54,537 bases of DNA from an uncultured Lachnospiraceae bacterium (GTDB lineage: Bacteria; Bacillota; Clostridia; Lachnospirales; Lachnospiraceae), in the NCBI GenBank assembly GCA_947176065.1, contig CAMWPB010000028.1, positions 1 through 54,537 of the forward strand, given 5' to 3'. Position 1 is the stretch's first letter. Each line of letters starts with the position of its first letter. The notes under the pieces are model-generated. The model was given only the letters and a program-made list of their open reading frames with translations, was not told where the DNA came from and did not search any database. A program made the position numbers and the translations under genes. Of this stretch, positions 54,082 to 54,537 are shown in pieces.

Positions 54082-54414
54082 ATGAAACTTGAAAATTTAA
54101 CGAATTGTGAAGAGATGGTGATGAAAACGGTGTGGGATGCGGATCAGGAACTGGATTTGGCGGGTATTACGCAGCGGGTGAACGAGACGTATGATAAAGA
54201 CTGGAAGCCGCAGACTGTTTCCACTTTTTTGGGCAGGCTTGTCAGAAAAGGATATTTAAAGCATTACCGGCATGGGCGGGTATTTTACTATCAGATACTG
54301 GTTTTGCAAAAGGATTATCTGGGAGAACTGGCGGAACGGTTTGCAGAATTTTGGAAACAGGAAAACGTGGATGTATTTTTGGCGGCCTTGGAAAAACAGT
54401 CAGCCGTTGGCTGA
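54082..54414 (+). CDS. BlaI/MecI/CopY-type transcriptional regulator
   Basis: The 110-residue protein has a BlaI-like winged helix with LTNCEEMVMKTVWDADQELD, QTVSTFLGRLVRKGYL and HYRHGRVFYYQILV. A short C-terminal dimerisation helix follows. Family members repress genes for beta-lactamase, copper export or peptidase systems and are often cut by a BlaR-type membrane peptidase, which would lie beyond the window if present. GGAGGAG upstream supports the start. It is slightly short for the family (usually about 120-130 residues). Confidence 0.82.
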   Translation: MKLENLTNCEEMVMKTVWDADQELDLAGITQRVNETYDKDWKPQTVSTFLGRLVRKGYLKHYRHGRVFYYQILVLQKDYLGELAERFAEFWKQENVDVFLAALEKQSAVG

Positions 54415-54506
54415 CAGGGCGGAGTGTAAAACTGAGAAATAACTCTTGTTATTGCTTTGGCTTTGGCATGTCGTAAAACAAACGTTATTTATCACGAAAT
54501 CCCGCA

Positions 54507-54530
54507 TTAGTAACAAATTAGTGACAAATT
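54507..54530. repeat. Tandem 11-bp direct repeat, copy C
   Basis: TTAGTAACAAA is followed directly by TTAGTGACAAA, the best conserved of the three pairs in the window. It lies about 90 bp after the BlaI-type gene. Confidence 0.45.
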
Positions 54531-54537
54531 TGAAAGA

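Overview
The window looks like chromosome of a motile, spore-forming anaerobic Firmicute of the Lachnospiraceae type. This is inferred from the gene families: XylFII/LytS/YesN-type sugar sensing, a split transketolase, an AraR regulon, an orphan spmB, a SleL-like GH18 lysin, a FabT-type MarR, Ala/Pro/Glu-rich linkers on lipoproteins, and canonical sigma-A promoters with AGGAGG ribosome binding sites. No rRNA, tRNA, CRISPR array, transposase or phage gene was recognised.

Layout. 1-8.4 kb holds cell-surface and sensing genes: a lipoprotein, a LysM-GH18 spore-type glycosidase, an AgrC/AgrA-like two-component pair, a large repeat-containing surface protein and a bacteriohemerythrin with a C-terminal CheX-like extension. 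8.4-16.1 kb is mostly metabolic: a vWA-like protein, a Cu/Zn-SOD family protein, a class II aldolase, uridine phosphorylase, a FAD-dependent dehydrogenase, a ROK fructokinase, an SGNH esterase, an Mrr-like nuclease and SpmB. 16.1-21.1 kb has an Uma2 endonuclease gene behind a long structured leader, a FabT-like regulator with its operator, a DUF885 peptidase-like protein and a diguanylate cyclase.

21.3-31.9 kb is a sugar sensing and uptake locus: a YesM-type kinase, a membrane-anchored sugar-binding protein, a YesN-type regulator, a divergent GntR/LacI repressor, and a YtfQ-YtfR-YtfT-YjfF-like ABC importer. 32-34.4 kb carries two more Uma2 genes on the minus strand, each with the same promoter and leader as the first, plus a decayed gene fragment. 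34.5-38.3 kb encodes two chemoreceptors with a small membrane protein between them. 38.4-50.7 kb is a complete L-arabinose module: a ChvE-GguA-GguB-like importer, AraR, AraA, AraB, AraD, transketolase halves and ribulose-phosphate epimerase. AraR-like palindromes flank the importer promoter and the araA promoter. 50.7-54.5 kb has a DUF4143 ATPase, a MATE exporter and a BlaI-type regulator.

How the genes work together. External sugar is sensed by chemoreceptors and by the binding protein-kinase-regulator trio and imported by two CUT2-type ABC systems. Arabinose is isomerised, phosphorylated and epimerised to xylulose-5-phosphate, which enters the pentose phosphate pathway through the co-located transketolase and epimerase.

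The strongest unexplained signal is the roughly 190-240 nt leader shared by all three Uma2 genes. Each copy starts from a consensus promoter with exact 17-bp spacing, keeps compensated hairpins, has mutually exclusive helices, and ends in a hairpin that buries the Shine-Dalgarno sequence. It looks like an undescribed cis-regulatory RNA.
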